6,356 nt of DNA from Oscillospiraceae bacterium (GTDB taxonomy: Bacteria; Bacillota; Clostridia; Oscillospirales; UBA929): positions 1-6,356 of the forward strand of contig JAITQI010000082.1 in the NCBI GenBank assembly GCA_031289065.1. The letters run 5' to 3'. Within the stretch, counting starts at the first letter, position 1; each line of letters starts with the position of its first letter. The notes below the pieces were generated by a model, which was not told the origin of the DNA, did not search any database, and saw only the letters and a list, made by a program, of their open reading frames with translations. Positions 6,060 to 6,356 of this stretch are shown here, one piece after another. The position numbers were made by a program, and so were the translations under genes.

Positions 6060-6099
6060 TTCATAGCGATGTTTGTGTTTCATAGGGAGGATTACAGAT

Positions 6100-6336
6100 A
6101 TGGAAACCTTTAAGTTGATTGTCGCTATTGTGCAGCTTATGGCTTCGCTGTTTCTTATCGGCGTGGTGCTGTTGCAGTCGGGGAAACGCTCCGGGCTGTC
6201 CGGCGCGATTGCCGGCGCGGCGGACACCTTCCTGGCCAAAAACAAGGCCCGTACTTGGGATGCCAAGCTGGCCCGGATGACCAAATGGGTGGCCATTCTG
6301 TTCATCCTGCTCACCGTGACGCTGAATTGCGTCTGA
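6100..6336 (+). CDS. secG: Preprotein translocase subunit SecG
   Basis: This 78-residue membrane protein has the SecG layout: TM1 at about 5-26 (FKLIVAIVQLMASLFLIGVV), the conserved LLQSGKRSGLSGAIAGAADTF loop (about 24-44), a basic stretch (KNKARTWDAKLARMTK) and TM2 at about 62-77. It is the small accessory subunit of the SecYEG channel and assists SecA-driven export across the cytoplasmic membrane. The length is typical for Firmicutes. The ATG at 6100 has AGGGAGG (6084-6090) 9 bases upstream, and initiation there gives the standard N-terminus; an in-frame TTG at 6073 lacks a comparable site. It is expressed from its own strong promoter. In many Firmicutes rnr and smpB follow secG, but the 20 bases left here cannot show that. 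Confidence 0.93.
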   Translation: METFKLIVAIVQLMASLFLIGVVLLQSGKRSGLSGAIAGAADTFLAKNKARTWDAKLARMTKWVAILFILLTVTLNCV

Positions 6337-6356
6337 GGCGGGCTTCCGTTTCTTCG

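Noticed and set aside
6073..6099. TTG-initiated N-terminal extension of SecG
   Set aside because: AGGGAGG at 6084-6090 serves the ATG at 6100, which gives the normal SecG N-terminus.
4881..6314. Long minus-strand open frame of 477 codons across the LysM gene and secG
   Set aside because: It crosses two real genes, their intergenic regions and a strong opposing promoter, and its translation shows no domain.
1..6356. CRISPR array, mobile element, phage or toxin-antitoxin system
   Set aside because: No regularly spaced repeats, transposase or integrase motifs, terminal inverted repeats or small paired toxin-like genes were seen on either strand.

Overview
The window looks like chromosomal DNA from a GC-rich, spore-forming member of the Clostridia, probably Oscillospiraceae-like. 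This is inferred from a SleC-type SpoIID/peptidoglycan-binding protein, a Firmicutes-type SecG, a PadR/HAAS module, strong AGGGAGG-type ribosome binding sites and consensus sigma-A promoters in otherwise GC-rich DNA. I see no mobile element, phage gene, CRISPR array, rRNA or tRNA. Coding density is high, and the longest gene-free stretch is about 250 bases.

Layout. The 3' part of a SleC-like spore cortex-lytic/peptidoglycan-binding gene (1-1035, +) opens the window. It is followed by a monocistronic, Axe2-like SGNH/GDSL hydrolase (1127-1762, +) with its own strong promoter. A perfect 15-bp hairpin (1765-1798) separates this gene from a convergent minus-strand operon. That operon is a PadR-family repressor (2769-3086, -) translationally coupled to a HAAS-DUF4097 fusion protein (1807-2772, -), and it is driven by a full-consensus promoter with a small dyad in its spacer. 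Transcribed divergently from the repressor is a large cytosolic protein (3339-5114, +) that joins a ParB/Srx-like domain to a degenerate BMP-type solute-binding domain, behind a leader with two adjoining hairpins. After a short pyrimidine-rich, repeat-like spacer comes a LysM protein with a two-part helical domain (5253-5996, +). The window ends with secG (6100-6336, +) behind an extended -10 promoter whose -35 lies in one copy of an exact 10-bp direct repeat.

How they relate. PadR and HAAS-DUF4097 form a probable autoregulated module that senses an unknown signal. The SleC-like protein, and more tentatively the LysM protein (no signal peptide, like some spore-coat LysM proteins), point to spore envelope or germination functions. 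SecG is housekeeping protein export. Apart from the PadR pair, the genes look like separately transcribed units rather than one pathway. The least understood items are the ParB-BMP fusion, the HAAS-DUF4097 fusion without a membrane segment, and the LysM-helical protein.
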